Positions 38,769 through 48,490 are shown, counted from the first letter of the stretch. The stretch is DNA of 64,000 nucleotides from Pantoea anthophila (GCF_006494375.1 NZ_VHIZ01000052.1:62001-126000); one strand, 5' to 3'. The notes: generated by a model not told the origin, from the sequence alone. A program made the numbers and translations.

Positions 38769-39164
38769 CTAAACGTCTGCATTAAAGGCATCCGGCAGCC
38801 ACTCGAGCGCCGTGCCGGTAATGGCGATGATGTCGAAACGGCAATTCACCGTTGCAAAACTGCCGCCGCGTTGCGCCAGCCAGAGAGCGGCAGCGCGCAG
38901 CAGCTTCTGCTGTTTGCTGCGGGTGATGCTGGCGAGTGCGCCACCGTAGCGCGCATCGCGGCGGTAGCGAACTTCGACAAACACCCAACAGTGCCCGTCA
39001 CGCATTATCAGGTCAAGTTCACCCCCGCGAAAGTGAACATTGCTGGCGACCCATTTCAGGCCCGCCTGCTCCAGATAGCGCCGGGCATCTTCTTCATACC
39101 GGGCGCCAGTCTGACGGCGGGTCAGTTGGCCGGTGCGATTTCGCCCCGACGATACTGGTTCCAT
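38769..39164 (-). CDS. yraN: YraN family protein, UPF0102 (endonuclease-like fold)
   Basis: A 131-residue basic protein of UPF0102. The restriction-endonuclease-like core is visible: [20 protein letters not shown], then the putative metal/catalytic residues in [13 protein letters not shown] and [15 protein letters not shown]. Function is not established. The ATG at 39164 is chosen because AGGA lies 7-8 bases upstream and the start matches relatives. It begins inside the 3' end of lpoA, giving a 43-base overlap in different frames, so the two are probably translationally coupled. Confidence 0.95.
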   Translation of the reverse strand: MEPVSSGRNRTGQLTRRQTGARYEEDARRYLEQAGLKWVASNVHFRGGELDLIMRDGHCWVFVEVRYRRDARYGGALASITRSKQQKLLRAAALWLAQRGGSFATVNCRFDIIAITGTALEWLPDAFNADV

Positions 39165-41155
39165 GTCAACTTCCTGTTGATCACACAATCCGTGTTGGCG
39201 CTGAGCTTACCGGTGTTGCCATCCAGCGTATAACCCGGTGACTGACGCATCTGGTTAAAGTGATTGGCCAGCGTCCAGGCATCCATCCCCATGGCATAGA
39301 GGCGCACCAGCGAGTAGTCATTGTTGAATGACTTCGAGGTCTGCTGCATCAGGCCCGGATTGCTGCCGGAGAGCAGAGGAATATCGCTGAACTGCAGGCC
39401 ATCCATCTCCAGACGGAAATCGGGACCGGCACCCGCCTGCGCGCTGCGCGAGCTGGCATAAAGCGAAATGTTGCTGCGGCTGCCGGTGCGCATGGCGATC
39501 ATCGGCTTAATCAGCTGCAGCTCATCCTGGGTGGAAACGATATAGACCGCATCGACGCCTCCGCCGCTGCTGGTGCTGACGGCCTCTGGCGTGCTCTGCT
39601 GCGGTGCCGGAATGGTCAGGCCGGCAATGGACACACCCTGCTGCTGCTGGGCAGGGGCCGCATTCACCGGCGTGCCTGACAGGCTGATGCCCGCGCCACT
39701 GTTGATGCCCTGCTTCAGCTCAGCGGTCGAGCCAAAGCGCTGCTGCATCACGGTACCGCCACCCAGCGTCTGCCACTCTTGCGCGAAAGCATTGGTGACG
39801 CGATCGCCCAGACCGCTGCGCGGAACCAGCAACAGCGGCTCGCGTTTGCCCTGATCCCAGATATGGTGCGCGGCATCGCGCGCTTCGTCTTCAGGAGAAA
39901 GCGCAAAGTAGCAAATATTCGGATGGTTCTGGATCGTTTCCGGCTCGTTAAGCGCCAGAACATTGAGTGGCGTCTGACTGTTAGCCACTTTCTCCACGTT
40001 GCTCTTCAGCAGTGGCCCCACCACGAGGGTGGCGCCATCCTGCTGGGCCTGCTGCATCACCTGCTCAATCGGCTGGCTGCTGGTGTCATAGACCTTAATC
40101 TGAGCGTTGCTGGCCGGTTCGGCGGTGGCGGCAGGCTGAGACTGAGGCTGCGCCTGCGGGGTAGCCTCTGCCGCCTGCTGTTGCGGCGCGCTGATCGGGT
40201 CGGAAGCCGAGCCGGCGACAGCTGCCGGTTGCGTGCTGGCCGTGCCATCCGTCGCGGCGGGCTGTGCGGCCGCCGGTTGGGCGGCAGGGGCGGAGACGCC
40301 ATTCTTCGCGTCAGTAAAGCCTTTCTGAATCGCATTCGCGAAGACCTGCGCCTGACCATTCATGGGCAGCAGCAGCGCGATAATGCTGGTTGAGGCTTTG
40401 GTGTAGTTCTGCATCTGGCTCAGCTGCGTCGGCAGCGTTTTGGCCGCCGGATTCTGCGGATAGCGGGTCTGCCAGTCTTTGATGCCCGACTTGAGCATCC
40501 CGGCATCCTGGGTGTTAGCCCGCCAGACGGCAAGCAGGTCGAGCCAGCCCTGCAGCACGTTTTCATCGGCGTTAATGACCAGGTTGCTGGCCTCCTGCGG
40601 CGACATCTGCGTCAGCGCCTGCCAGGTAGCATCGATGTTGGCCTGATGGTCGCTGCCGGTCAGCAGCGGCTCCTGCGCAATGTAGGTGCGCAACAGGGAG
40701 AGAGAAGGGCGCCCCTGTGCACTGGCGATCTGCAGGCTGTAAAAACGCGCCAGCTGATCCTTCGACAGTGCACCGGTTTTCACGTCAGCCAGCAGGGGCT
40801 CAGCCTCTTTGATCTTCTGCTGGGCAATCAGCAGCTGCGCTTTCAGCAGCAGCGATTCCTGCTGCTGCGTCTCAGAGAGCTGCTGCGGCAGCTGACTCAG
40901 TTGCTGGGTCGCTTCAGGATACTTTCCTTCCTTCAACAGGGCGCGGATTGCGAGTAATTGCCAGTCGGTCTTGCTATCATCGCTGCTTTGCTGCGCCTGC
41001 TGCAGATAGTAAGCGGAGCTGGCTGTGGCAGGCCCCTGAATATTGACGGTTGAGGTTTGCGGCCCCTGACCGCTACACGCGGCTAAAATCAGCCCAGCAA
41101 GAATGACAGGCAGAAAGCGTCCTGCTTTATGACGAACGACTTTTGAAGGAAGCAT
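39122..41155 (-). CDS. lpoA: LpoA, outer-membrane activator of penicillin-binding protein PBP1a
   Basis: A 677-residue outer-membrane lipoprotein that reaches through the peptidoglycan to stimulate PBP1a. The lipobox is LILAAC (Cys27). The N-terminal TPR-like domain covers about 30-260, and the C-terminal periplasmic-binding-protein-like domain (about 290-670) is interrupted by a low-complexity Ala/Pro/Gln-rich insert (about residues 300-370). The ATG at 41155 begins the signal peptide. It is divergent from rsmI, with 62 bases between start codons, as in E. coli. It is longer than strict need because of the insert; the length of that insert varies between genera. Confidence 0.96.
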   Translation of the reverse strand: MLPSKVVRHKAGRFLPVILAGLILAACSGQGPQTSTVNIQGPATASSAYYLQQAQQSSDDSKTDWQLLAIRALLKEGKYPEATQQLSQLPQQLSETQQQESLLLKAQLLIAQQKIKEAEPLLADVKTGALSKDQLARFYSLQIASAQGRPSLSLLRTYIAQEPLLTGSDHQANIDATWQALTQMSPQEASNLVINADENVLQGWLDLLAVWRANTQDAGMLKSGIKDWQTRYPQNPAAKTLPTQLSQMQNYTKASTSIIALLLPMNGQAQVFANAIQKGFTDAKNGVSAPAAQPAAAQPAATDGTASTQPAAVAGSASDPISAPQQQAAEATPQAQPQSQPAATAEPASNAQIKVYDTSSQPIEQVMQQAQQDGATLVVGPLLKSNVEKVANSQTPLNVLALNEPETIQNHPNICYFALSPEDEARDAAHHIWDQGKREPLLLVPRSGLGDRVTNAFAQEWQTLGGGTVMQQRFGSTAELKQGINSGAGISLSGTPVNAAPAQQQQGVSIAGLTIPAPQQSTPEAVSTSSGGGVDAVYIVSTQDELQLIKPMIAMRTGSRSNISLYASSRSAQAGAGPDFRLEMDGLQFSDIPLLSGSNPGLMQQTSKSFNNDYSLVRLYAMGMDAWTLANHFNQMRQSPGYTLDGNTGKLSANTDCVINRKLTWNQYRRGEIAPAN

Positions 41156-41217
41156 ACTGTATCCAGTGATGTTTTTTTCAAGATGCTCAATATTAAATCG
41201 GCAATTCGGATGAAACA

Positions 41218-42084
41218 ATGAAACAACTCGATCGGGCAGAGATTTCTGCCAGCACGCTCTACATCGTTCCAACCCCGATTGGTAATTTGGGTGATATCAC
41301 CCAGCGGGCGCTGACGGTGCTTTCGAGCGTCGATCTGGTCGCTGCGGAAGATACACGTCATACCGGGCTGTTGCTACAACATTTCGCCATCAATGCGCGA
41401 CTCTTCGCACTTCACGATCACAACGAACAGCACAAGGCTGAACTGCTGATTGCGAAGCTGGAGGAGGGTCAAAGCATAGCCTTAGTTTCGGATGCTGGCA
41501 CGCCGCTGATCAACGATCCGGGCTACCATCTGGTGCGCCGCTGCCGCGAAGCGGGCATCCGGGTGGTGCCGCTGCCAGGCGCCTGTGCCGCCATTGCGGC
41601 GTTGAGTGCCGCCGGGCTGCCGTCCGATCGTTTCTGTTACGAAGGGTTTCTGCCAGCCAAAACCAAGGGGCGTTGTGACGCTCTGCGCGCGCTGGTGCAG
41701 GAGCCGCGCACGCTGATTTTCTATGAGTCCACCCACCGCCTGATCGACAGCCTGCAGGATATGGTGAGTGAGCTGGGCGGGGATCGCTATGTGGTGCTGG
41801 CGCGTGAGCTGACCAAAACCTGGGAGTCGATCCACGGCGCGCCGGTGGCCGACCTGCTGGCGTGGGTAAAAGAAGATGAGAATCGTCGCAAAGGCGAGAT
41901 GGTGCTGATCGTTGAAGGCCATAAGGCCGATGACGAGGACGCGCTTCCGGCGGATGCGCTGCGAACGCTGGCGCTGCTGCAGAAAGAGCTGCCGTTAAAG
42001 CGGGCGGCTGCGCTGGCGGCTGAGATCCACGGCGTAAAGAAAAATGCGCTTTATAAGTATGCGCTGGAGCAGCAAGAGGCGTGA
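41218..42084 (+). CDS. rsmI: RsmI, 16S rRNA (cytidine-1402 2'-O)-methyltransferase
   Basis: A 288-residue tetrapyrrole-methylase-fold enzyme that 2'-O-methylates C1402 in the decoding centre of 16S rRNA. The N-terminal signature [18 protein letters not shown] and the [14 protein letters not shown] segment are diagnostic, with [15 protein letters not shown] binding S-adenosylmethionine. The C-terminus [16 protein letters not shown] matches E. coli. The stop codon overlaps the -35 element of the rnpB promoter, so the RNase P RNA gene begins immediately downstream. Confidence 0.98.
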   Translation: MKQLDRAEISASTLYIVPTPIGNLGDITQRALTVLSSVDLVAAEDTRHTGLLLQHFAINARLFALHDHNEQHKAELLIAKLEEGQSIALVSDAGTPLINDPGYHLVRRCREAGIRVVPLPGACAAIAALSAAGLPSDRFCYEGFLPAKTKGRCDALRALVQEPRTLIFYESTHRLIDSLQDMVSELGGDRYVVLARELTKTWESIHGAPVADLLAWVKEDENRRKGEMVLIVEGHKADDEDALPADALRTLALLQKELPLKRAAALAAEIHGVKKNALYKYALEQQEA

Positions 42085-42109
42085 CAAACGCGGGCGAATG
42101 CCCTATTAT
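42081..42109 (+). promoter_or_regulatory. Sigma-70 promoter of rnpB
   Basis: The -35 GTGACA (42081-42086) and the -10 TATTAT (42104-42109) are separated by 17 bases, followed by the GC-rich discriminator CCCGCGCC. The predicted start at 42118 coincides with the first base of mature RNase P RNA. The -35 overlaps the rsmI stop codon. Confidence 0.88.
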
Positions 42110-42117
42110 CCCGCGCC

Positions 42118-42496
<379 letters not shown>

Positions 42497-42509
42497 TCTT
42501 ACTAAAAAA

Positions 42510-42530
42510 CCCCGCTCCGGCGGGGTTTTT
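42510..42530 (+). terminator. rnpB terminator T1
   Basis: The 6-bp GC stem CCCCGC / GCGGGG (42510-42515 and 42520-42525) with a TCCG loop is preceded by A residues and followed by TTTTT. It ends the primary rnpB transcript. Confidence 0.93.
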
Positions 42531-42629
42531 GCTTTCTGGCGACGTGCATTCGGTGATGAATGACTGTCCACGACGCTTTTCATGAAAGGAGCGCGGCTTA
42601 ACGGTCAGCTTCGACGTCTTACTACAAAA

Positions 42630-42650
42630 CCCCGCTCCGGCGGGGTTTTT
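42630..42650 (+). terminator. rnpB terminator T2 (duplicated copy)
   Basis: An identical hairpin to T1, 120 bases downstream (stem 42630-42635 and 42640-42645, T-run 42646-42650). It would catch read-through from T1. Confidence 0.9.
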
Positions 42651-42748
42651 GCTTTCTGGCGCTGTCGGTCAGCCCCGGCTAGCGCTCGCCCTCCATACCC
42701 GCTTCACCGGACTGACTGAGCGGGGCCTGTTCAGTCAGCGGGCGATAG

Positions 42749-43030
42749 ACCAGCGCGATTTATCGGTTACCCGAGGCTGCGGGCCTGATCTTCAGCAGTG
42801 GATTGCAGATTGGGATGCCGGTGGTGACGTTGCTGCTGGCGCTGAACCTGACGCTGGGCTTACTTAACCGCCTGACACCGCAACTCTCTATCTTTGTTAT
42901 TGGCTTCCCCATCTCCATCACCCTGGGATTGGGGGCGCTGCTGCTGATGTATAACCTTCCGACCCTGTTTCAGGATCAGATGAATGAGATCTTCAGCGCG
43001 GTGAACAACATTCTGGTGGGGTTTCGCTGA
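42749..43030 (+). pseudogene. fliR: Remnant of fliR (flagellar export apparatus protein), C-terminal third only
   Basis: From 42749 the frame reads into a strongly FliR-like sequence: YRLPEAAGLIFSSGLQIGMP, then LTLGLLNRLTPQLSIFVIGF and PISITLGLGALLLMYNLPTL, ending at a stop codon at 43030. FliR proteins are about 260 residues; only the last 93 are left. An in-frame TAG at 42746 lies just before, and no FliR-like sequence is seen in other frames further upstream, so there is no start. No other flagellar export genes lie nearby. It is therefore a decayed fragment, from a primary or secondary flagellar locus or a type III secretion paralogue. It begins within 90 bases of the rnpB tandem repeat. 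Confidence 0.82.
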
Positions 43031-43091
43031 GGGCGCGGGACGCCGCCGGGGTGAGACTCAGCCCCGCGCCACGGCGTGGGGCTGATGCCGC

Positions 43092-44066
43092 TTAATCGCG
43101 ACCGTGCGGCTCATTCCAGTCAAACGCCGGGCCGAGAGAGATAACGCCGTGCGGGTTAATGGTTTTATGGCTGCAGTAGTAGTGATGACGAATATGCGGC
43201 AGACTGACCGTCTCCGCGATGCCCGGCATCTGATAGATGTCGCGCAGGAAACCGCTGAGATTCCGGAAATCACCAATCCGGTGACGATCGCATTTGAAAT
43301 GCGTGACGTAAACCGGATCAAAACGCACCAGCGTGGTCCACAACCGCAGATCCGCTTCGGTCAGCTGATCGCCGGTCAGATAGCGGTGCTGGCCCAGAAT
43401 CTGCTCCAGGCGCGACAGCGAGTGGAACAGGGCGGTGACGGCCTCGTCATAGGCGCTCTGTGAGGTCGCAAACCCCGCTTTGTAGACGCCGTTGTTCACC
43501 GTATCGTAGATCCAGCCGTTCAGCTCATCAATCTTCTCACGCAGGGCAACCGGGTAGTAATCCCCGGCGCGCGCACCCACCGCATCAAACGCACTGTTGA
43601 ACATGCGAATGATATCGGCAGACTCGTTGCTGACGATGGTGTTCTGCTGCTTGTCCCACAGCACCGGCACTGTGACGCGACCGCTGTAGTGCGGATCGGC
43701 GTGCAGATAGAGCTGATAGAGGAAGTCATTCTGATAGAGTTTGTCGCCGGTTGCCTCCGGAAACGTATCGTCAAACGTCCAGCCATTCTCCAGCATCAGT
43801 GGATGCACCACCGAGACGTCGATCAGGTTATCCAGTCCCTTCAGCTGACGCATCAGCAGCGTGCGGTGCGCCCAGGGGCAGGCCAGCGAGACATAGAGAT
43901 GATAGCGGTCGCGTTCGGCGGTAAACCCCGTCTTGCCTGTCGGGCCTGCGCTGCCATCGGCGGTCACCCAGTTACGGAAGGCGGACTCTGAGCGCTTAAA
44001 GCGTCCGCCGGTCGATTTGGTGTCGTACCAGGTGTCATGCCAGACACCGTCAATTAACTGTCCCAT
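43092..44066 (-). CDS. yqjG: YqjG, glutathionyl-hydroquinone reductase
   Basis: A 324-residue xi-class glutathione transferase that reduces glutathionyl-hydroquinones. The catalytic motif CPWA is present (Cys63, SLACPWAHRTLLMRQLKGLD), with the C-terminal helical domain (ALFHSLSRLEQILGQHRYLT) and the family end FDWNEPHGRD. The ATG at 44066 (MGQLIDGVWHDTWYDT) is the family start; 20 codons of open frame upstream have no support. It is followed upstream by yqjF on the same strand, as in E. coli; the pair may be co-regulated in the aromatic-compound response. Confidence 0.96.
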   Translation of the reverse strand: MGQLIDGVWHDTWYDTKSTGGRFKRSESAFRNWVTADGSAGPTGKTGFTAERDRYHLYVSLACPWAHRTLLMRQLKGLDNLIDVSVVHPLMLENGWTFDDTFPEATGDKLYQNDFLYQLYLHADPHYSGRVTVPVLWDKQQNTIVSNESADIIRMFNSAFDAVGARAGDYYPVALREKIDELNGWIYDTVNNGVYKAGFATSQSAYDEAVTALFHSLSRLEQILGQHRYLTGDQLTEADLRLWTTLVRFDPVYVTHFKCDRHRIGDFRNLSGFLRDIYQMPGIAETVSLPHIRHHYYCSHKTINPHGVISLGPAFDWNEPHGRD

Positions 44067-44083
44067 AATGGCTCCAAAGCAAA

Positions 44084-44109
44084 CAGGGCGGGGAAATGTC
44101 CCCGCCCTG
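44084..44109 (-). terminator. Hairpin between yqjF and yqjG
   Basis: The 11-bp perfect arms CAGGGCGGGGA and TCCCCGCCCTG (44084-44094 and 44099-44109) enclose an AATG loop. On the minus strand TGTTTGCTTT follows, a weak T-rich tail. It may attenuate read-through from yqjF into yqjG. Confidence 0.6.
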
Positions 44110-44142
44110 CTAAGTATATGTGGCATTACACGTTATGTGAGA

Positions 44143-44553
44143 TTAGTGCGCAATCGCCTGCGGTTTTCTTTTGCTGATCAGGCGATCAATGCTGTATGCG
44201 CCCGGACCCACCAGACCCAGCACCAGGAAACCCCCGGCGATAGAGAGATTCTTCATGAACATCAGCTGGTTCACGCCTTCGGCAAAGTTACTGTGAAACA
44301 GGAACGCGGTCAGGATGGTGAAGCCGGCAGTGAACAGCGCGGTAAAACGGGTCAGGAAACCAAACAGGATAGCCAGACCGCCGCCAAACTCCAGCAGGAT
44401 AACCAGCGGCAGCATAAAGCCGGGCACGCCCATCGCTTCCATATATTGCTGGGTGCCTGCATAACCGGTGATTTTGCCCCAGCCCGCGGTAATGAACAGG
44501 ATTGGCATCAGGATGCGAGCCAGCAACAGACCAGTATCTTCGAATTTTTTCAT
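44143..44553 (-). CDS. yqjF: YqjF, DoxX-family inner-membrane protein
   Basis: A 136-residue protein with four membrane segments matching DoxX/SURF4 proteins and E. coli YqjF almost residue for residue (ILMPILFITAGWGKITGYAG; VILLEFGGGLAILFGFLTRF; MFMKNLSIAGGFLVLGLVGP). E. coli YqjF expression is switched on by nitroaromatic breakdown products through YhaJ. The function is not established; a quinone or thiol role has been proposed. Two ATGs are adjacent (44556 and 44553); the second has better spacing from GGAG and matches E. coli. Confidence 0.95.
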   Translation of the reverse strand: MKKFEDTGLLLARILMPILFITAGWGKITGYAGTQQYMEAMGVPGFMLPLVILLEFGGGLAILFGFLTRFTALFTAGFTILTAFLFHSNFAEGVNQLMFMKNLSIAGGFLVLGLVGPGAYSIDRLISKRKPQAIAH

Positions 44554-44721
44554 CATTTACTCCAGCGTTATCAGTAGTGCAGGGCAGGCTGCCCGCAGGG
44601 TTTGTGCCCGCTGAAAGCAGTGATGCTTTTCATTGGGTTGATAGCTGGAGATGATAATCGCGGCGTGAAAAGGTTGTAAGCAGGAAAAACTGTCAGTGTT
44701 TTTCAGAAAAACTGATGAAGA

Positions 44722-44745
44722 AAGCCGGTCTTTTCAGGACCGGCT
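44722..44745 (-). terminator. Terminator after yqjK
   Basis: On the minus strand the stem AGCCGGTC / GACCGGCT with a 7-base loop is followed by TTCTTC. It lies 11 bases beyond the yqjK stop codon and ends the yqjDEK operon. Confidence 0.75.
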
Positions 44746-44755
44746 TTTCAGAGAG

Positions 44756-45040
44756 TTAACGCGGGGGCAGGGCGGACTTAATCATGCGCCAGGTACTCCA
44801 GGCACCAAATCCTCGCTTGGCCCAGCGCAGCAGCCGGTTGGGACTGCGAATCGAGTAGACGGCCAGCGCACTGCTGCCAATCGCCAGATAGCGACGTAAG
44901 CTCAGGAACGTGAACCAGCCACGATCGTACTGGGCGGTACTTTCCAGCCAGTCGCGCCGCGCCGCGCTTAAATCCAGCCGCTGCTGCTGCACGTGCTTAA
45001 GCAGTTCATGGATGCGTTCTTCACGCTCGCGGCGGCTCAT
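44756..45040 (-). CDS. yqjK: YqjK family protein
   Basis: A 94-residue protein of the YqjK family. It begins with a charged helix (MSRREREERIHELLKHVQQQ) and has a WLESTAQYDRGWFTFLSLRR segment and a hydrophobic stretch around residues 50-62. Function is unknown. It starts at the stop codon of yqjE (one-base overlap), so yqjD, yqjE and yqjK form a translationally coupled set, as in E. coli, where they are stationary-phase genes. Confidence 0.92.
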   Translation of the reverse strand: MSRREREERIHELLKHVQQQRLDLSAARRDWLESTAQYDRGWFTFLSLRRYLAIGSSALAVYSIRSPNRLLRWAKRGFGAWSTWRMIKSALPPR

Positions 45041-45435
45041 CAGCGCTGCTCCTCAAGCAAATTACGGTCAGTCTCCAGCTCTTTACGCGTGTGGCGTAAC
45101 AGCGTGGACTGACGGGATTTGTGAAGGGTCCAGAGTCCGAAGATAACCGCCAGCAGGAACAGAGTGCCGGTGGTGATCCCGATGGCCATCAGGCGATACT
45201 GCGCATCCACTGCCCAGATAATCAGCACCATCAGGCTCATCAGACCAAAGGCCGTGAACAGCATCGTCAGGCCCACCATCAACAGCAGCTGTATCAGGTT
45301 GGCTTTCTCATGCTCCAGTTCCACCACTGCCAGACGAACGCGCGTCTCGACCATGCCAACCAGCGTGGTGACAATACGCTGGCCGATGTTAATGACCCCT
45401 TTAGCCGGGCCGTGGTTCTGCTGTGAATCAGCCAT
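45040..45435 (-). CDS. yqjE: YqjE, phage-holin-like inner-membrane protein
   Basis: A 131-residue protein with two membrane segments (IQLLLMVGLTMLFTAFGLMS and ALITTGTLFLLAVIFGLWTL-like) between basic ends; it belongs to the Phage_holin_3_6 family. The orthologue in E. coli is induced in stationary phase and interacts with YqjD. It lies directly after yqjD (2-base gap) and overlaps yqjK by one base. Function is inferred only from the family. Confidence 0.93.
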   Translation of the reverse strand: MADSQQNHGPAKGVINIGQRIVTTLVGMVETRVRLAVVELEHEKANLIQLLLMVGLTMLFTAFGLMSLMVLIIWAVDAQYRLMAIGITTGTLFLLAVIFGLWTLHKSRQSTLLRHTRKELETDRNLLEEQR

Positions 45436-45437
45436 AA

Positions 45438-45743
45438 TCAGCGACGCGAAATGAGCATGCCCAGTGCGACGCCAATCGCTGCACCGATACCCACACCATG
45501 CCAGGGATTTTCACGCACGTAGCCTTCCGCCTTCTGCGCCGCTTCACGGGTTGTCGCCGCAAGGCGTTCGCCTGATTCACCCAGGCGCTCACGTGAGCTG
45601 TCCAGCGCCACACGCGCTTTATTGCGAAGCTTATCCAGCTCCCCTTTCGATTTTTCAGTGCTGCTGCTCAGCACCTCTTCCAGGGTATCAGCCAGATTTT
45701 TCAGTTCAGCACGCAGATGTTCCGATGATGTGTCTTTAGACAT
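45438..45743 (-). CDS. yqjD: YqjD, ElaB/DUF883-type membrane-anchored ribosome-binding protein
   Basis: A 101-residue protein with a long amphipathic helix (MSKDTSSEHLRAELKNLADT to about residue 75), then a C-terminal membrane anchor containing the Gly-rich GVGIGAAIGVALGMLISRR. This is the DUF883 pattern. E. coli YqjD tethers ribosomes to the membrane in stationary phase and is induced by RpoS. The ATG at 45743 has AAAGGAG 6 bases upstream; the open frame begins 6 codons earlier without support. It heads the yqjDEK unit. Confidence 0.95.
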   Translation of the reverse strand: MSKDTSSEHLRAELKNLADTLEEVLSSSTEKSKGELDKLRNKARVALDSSRERLGESGERLAATTREAAQKAEGYVRENPWHGVGIGAAIGVALGMLISRR

Positions 45744-45778
45744 AAAATACTCCTTTAACATCAGTAGATTAATTCCGA

Positions 45779-46153
45779 TTAATAGGGCTCCGCCTGTAAC
45801 TTTTTCAGCTCCCGGCGCGCTTCATCCAGTTTTTGTTGTCGCTTCGCAATCTTCTCCCTGTCGTGGCCCTCATCACGCTCTTCCCTGAGTTCGTGCTCGC
45901 GCTCAGCCACTTTCTGCTTCTGCGCGTTAATTCTTTCCAGATGGGCGGCTTCCAGCTTTTTGTCGCTGCAGTCCGCCTGGACTTCGGTCAGCGCCCGCTC
46001 AAGGCCGTTGACCCGGCGCAGATTGTTATGCTTCTGCGCCATCTCAATTTCGTGCTTAATGTCCTGCTCTTTCTGCTCGCACAGCGATTCGGCGGCCAGC
46101 AGTGAGCCAGACAGCGAAAAGAGGGCGACGCCCAGTAATAGGTGATATTTCAT
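45779..46153 (-). CDS. yqjC: YqjC, DUF1090 periplasmic protein
   Basis: A 124-residue exported protein. The signal peptide (MKYHLLLGVALFSLSGSLLA) is cleaved near residue 20. The mature part begins ESLCEQKEQDIKHEIEMAQK, with two Cys residues that probably form a disulfide (LCEQ and ADCSDKK), followed by a long charged coiled coil (ERINAQKQKVAEREHELREE). E. coli YqjC is a DUF1090 protein linked to resistance to acid and osmotic stress; its role is not established. The next gene upstream (mzrA) is 191 bases away. Confidence 0.93.
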   Translation of the reverse strand: MKYHLLLGVALFSLSGSLLAAESLCEQKEQDIKHEIEMAQKHNNLRRVNGLERALTEVQADCSDKKLEAAHLERINAQKQKVAEREHELREERDEGHDREKIAKRQQKLDEARRELKKLQAEPY

Positions 46154-46344
46154 CCGTTTGGGTACCTTCCTTTGCGACCTGATTGTTCAGCAGCGGGATC
46201 AGATGTGGATCGCGGATGCTGAGAATCGACTCTCCGTTAAGCATAGACACGCAACGTAAAAAGTTCAAAGAAGACCGGGAGATAGAGAGGCTGTCAGGCC
46301 GCCACGCGATGCCGCGACGGCCTGAAAAGCAGGGACGGGGCGTA

Positions 46345-46692
46345 TCAGGCCAGGGAAAGATGCTGAGCGTGATCGTGCTGCGCCACGATAAAGCCCTGTG
46401 GCAGCAGGCGGCGTAACACCTTTTGTGCCGCCAGACTCTGTTCTTCGCTGTCAAAGTGAATAATCAGTGCATCGCCCGCCGGGGTAATGCTTTTAATACG
46501 GATACCCTGCGCGCTGAGCTGCTGATAGAGATAAAAGCCATCGGGCAGAGTCGCGCCCGCATGGGAAACCCGGATCTGCACCACCGTCTCGTGCTGCATC
46601 AGGGCGGGAACCACGCAAAGCGCGATCAGCGCCAGCGCGCCCGCCATCAACCACGGCATCCACCGTTTTGGAATCGCCTGCAACGCTTTCAT
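46345..46692 (-). CDS. mzrA: MzrA, modulator of EnvZ/OmpR signalling
   Basis: A 115-residue inner-membrane protein with one membrane segment (about residues 12-30) and a periplasmic domain ([20 protein letters not shown], then [20 protein letters not shown]-like). In E. coli MzrA interacts with EnvZ and links the CpxAR and EnvZ/OmpR envelope-stress systems. The start is set at ATG 46692, which overlaps the yqjA stop codon (ATGA); a GTG 3 bases earlier is also possible. The overlap couples it to yqjA, as in E. coli. Confidence 0.93.
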   Translation of the reverse strand: MKALQAIPKRWMPWLMAGALALIALCVVPALMQHETVVQIRVSHAGATLPDGFYLYQQLSAQGIRIKSITPAGDALIIHFDSEEQSLAAQKVLRRLLPQGFIVAQHDHAQHLSLA

Positions 46693-47366
46693 CACTCGGC
46701 TTTCCCGTTCTGATTCGCCTGACGTTTACGCCATAAAACGACCAGCGAACCTACCAGCCCGAAGACCAGCAGCGCCAGCGGCAGCATCATCAGGAAGAAC
46801 ATCATCTCATCTTCATAGCGCCGGAAAATCGGTGTTTTACCCAGAGCAAAGCCGATAACGGTCAGAATCACCACCCAGAGCAGCGCGCTGACCCAGTTGA
46901 AAAACTGAAAGCGGGCGTTGCTCAGACCGGACAGGCCGGCGATGGTAGGCAGCAGGGTGCGCACAAAGGCGATAAAGCGGCCAATCAGCAGGGCAGAGAG
47001 GCCGTGGCGGTGAAACAGGCTGTGCGCGCGCAGGTGGTACTGGGCGGGCAGATGGGAGAGCCATTTCTGTACCGTGGGGGTATTGCCGAGCCAGCGACCC
47101 TGGATATAGCTCACCCAGCAGCCCAGACTGGCCCCGGTGGTTAAAACCAGAATCGTTAAGGGGAAACTCATGGTGCCTTTGGCAATCAGCACGCCGACCA
47201 GAATCAGCAGACTGTCACCCGGCAGAAACGCGGCAGGAAGCAGGCCATTTTCCAGAAACAGAATCATGAACAGCACGCCGTAAATGGCCCATACCAGCGT
47301 GGGGTCGGAAAGGGTCTCGTAATCCTGTTGCCACAGGGCATGCAGCAACGCTTGCAGAATATCCAT
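46692..47366 (-). CDS. yqjA: YqjA, DedA-family inner-membrane transporter
   Basis: A 224-residue DedA-family protein with about five membrane segments. Family landmarks are [40 protein letters not shown] and [20 protein letters not shown], carrying the conserved acidic and Arg residues needed for proton-linked function. DedA proteins are involved in lipid-carrier (undecaprenyl phosphate) recycling and in alkaline-pH and osmotic tolerance in E. coli (with YghB). ATG 47366 is chosen; a TTG lies one codon upstream. It starts the yqjA-mzrA operon. Confidence 0.96.
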   Translation of the reverse strand: MDILQALLHALWQQDYETLSDPTLVWAIYGVLFMILFLENGLLPAAFLPGDSLLILVGVLIAKGTMSFPLTILVLTTGASLGCWVSYIQGRWLGNTPTVQKWLSHLPAQYHLRAHSLFHRHGLSALLIGRFIAFVRTLLPTIAGLSGLSNARFQFFNWVSALLWVVILTVIGFALGKTPIFRRYEDEMMFFLMMLPLALLVFGLVGSLVVLWRKRQANQNGKAE

Positions 47367-47687
47367 CAATCATTCCTGAACATCATTGTTAAACATGTCC
47401 CACAGGGACTTAAACGCAGACCGGCATGTCGTTATAAATTTTAGGAGCGCAGCCTGGGCGGGATTTTCCGGATCCTTCCAGAATTGATTGTTAAATCAGC
47501 GATTTTATAACCCCCTGTCTCAAAGGGTAATAAAAGGGCGATAACTGTAACAAAAATCACCTGTCTGAGACAGGAAAACTCGCTGACGAACAGGAGTTTT
47601 ACCTTGTGAAACGGCGTGTAAAAAGGAGCTTTACATGACCTGACACTATTGCAGATTAACTGACCCTCACCGGCGCGTTCAGGCTGT
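47367..47687. other. Intergenic region between yqjA and exuR
   Basis: A 321-base stretch without a supported gene; both flanking genes are on the minus strand. It must hold the yqjA-mzrA promoter and the end of the exuR transcript. The hairpin CCTGTC-TGA-GACAGG (47560-47574), followed on the minus strand by TGATTTTTG, is a candidate exuR terminator. Several short repeats of AAGG and GGAG type occur but I make no claim for them. Confidence 0.5.
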
Positions 47688-48464
47688 TTAGCGGGCGTGG
47701 CTGGAGCCGTCAGGAAGGATGACCGGATTCTCACCGAACATGTATCGGTCGACATTAAATTCAAAATCATCCGCCGTCGCGTTAAACAGCATCTGTTTAG
47801 TATTTTCCAGATGTTGCCACATCGCCAGTTTGCTGGCGGCGGGATCTTTACGCATCAGGGCTTTGAGGATCTGATCGTGGTCGTCGCACCAGCTGAGAAT
47901 GCTGCGCTGGTCGATGTGTTCGTGAAGTTTCAGCCAGTAGGGATTGTGCTGACGATGCAGCCACATTTTTTCAACGATGGCGGCTAACGCGCTGTTCTGC
48001 GTGGACTGGGCGATGCGGACATGAAACTGCATATCCCACTCTGAATCGCGGAAGTGATCTTCCTTACGGGCATTCTCCTGAATCGCCATCAGGTCGATGA
48101 TGTCCTGTCGCGTCACCTGCGTGGCGGCAAACTCCGCCACGTTACTCTCAATCAGCTGACGTGCCTGCAGCAGTTCAAACGGACCGAACGTCGCGAACTC
48201 CAGCTGGCTGCTGGTCGGCGCGATGCGATTCTGCTGCTGGCTGGCAATGACGTGGATGCCCGACCCTTTACGGACCTCCACATAGCCTTCCACTTCCAGC
48301 ATGATGATCGCTTCGCGCACCACGGTGCGGCTCACTTCCATCTCTTCGGCAATCAGACGTTCAGCGGGCAGCTTGTCACCGACCGGGTAGATCCCGGTTT
48401 CAATACGGCTTTTCAGCTCGCTGGCCAGCTTCTGGTAGAGTCGACGGGATTCGGTGAGGTCCAT
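47688..48464 (-). CDS. exuR: ExuR, GntR-family repressor of hexuronate genes
   Basis: A 258-residue FadR-type GntR repressor. The N-terminal winged HTH (residues about 10-75, [20 protein letters not shown] then [20 protein letters not shown]) is followed by the helical FCD effector domain with the metal-ligand-type His and Asp residues ([40 protein letters not shown]). In E. coli ExuR represses exuT, uxaCA, uxaB and uxuAB and is relieved by galacturonate- or glucuronate-derived intermediates. A candidate operator lies 27 bases upstream of its start codon, indicating autoregulation. It is downstream of exuT on the same strand. Confidence 0.96.
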   Translation of the reverse strand: MDLTESRRLYQKLASELKSRIETGIYPVGDKLPAERLIAEEMEVSRTVVREAIIMLEVEGYVEVRKGSGIHVIASQQQNRIAPTSSQLEFATFGPFELLQARQLIESNVAEFAATQVTRQDIIDLMAIQENARKEDHFRDSEWDMQFHVRIAQSTQNSALAAIVEKMWLHRQHNPYWLKLHEHIDQRSILSWCDDHDQILKALMRKDPAASKLAMWQHLENTKQMLFNATADDFEFNVDRYMFGENPVILPDGSSHAR

Positions 48465-48490
48465 GGCACAGTCCTGATAGCAAAACAGAT

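Noticed and set aside
42649-42867. 72-residue open frame overlapping the fliR remnant
   Set aside because: It is in a different frame from the FliR-like sequence, which has clear protein similarity; this one does not.
47367-47687. CpxR box for yqjA-mzrA
   Set aside because: Two GTAA-type elements are present but 16 bases apart and not the GTAAA-N5-GTAAA layout, so it is not supported.
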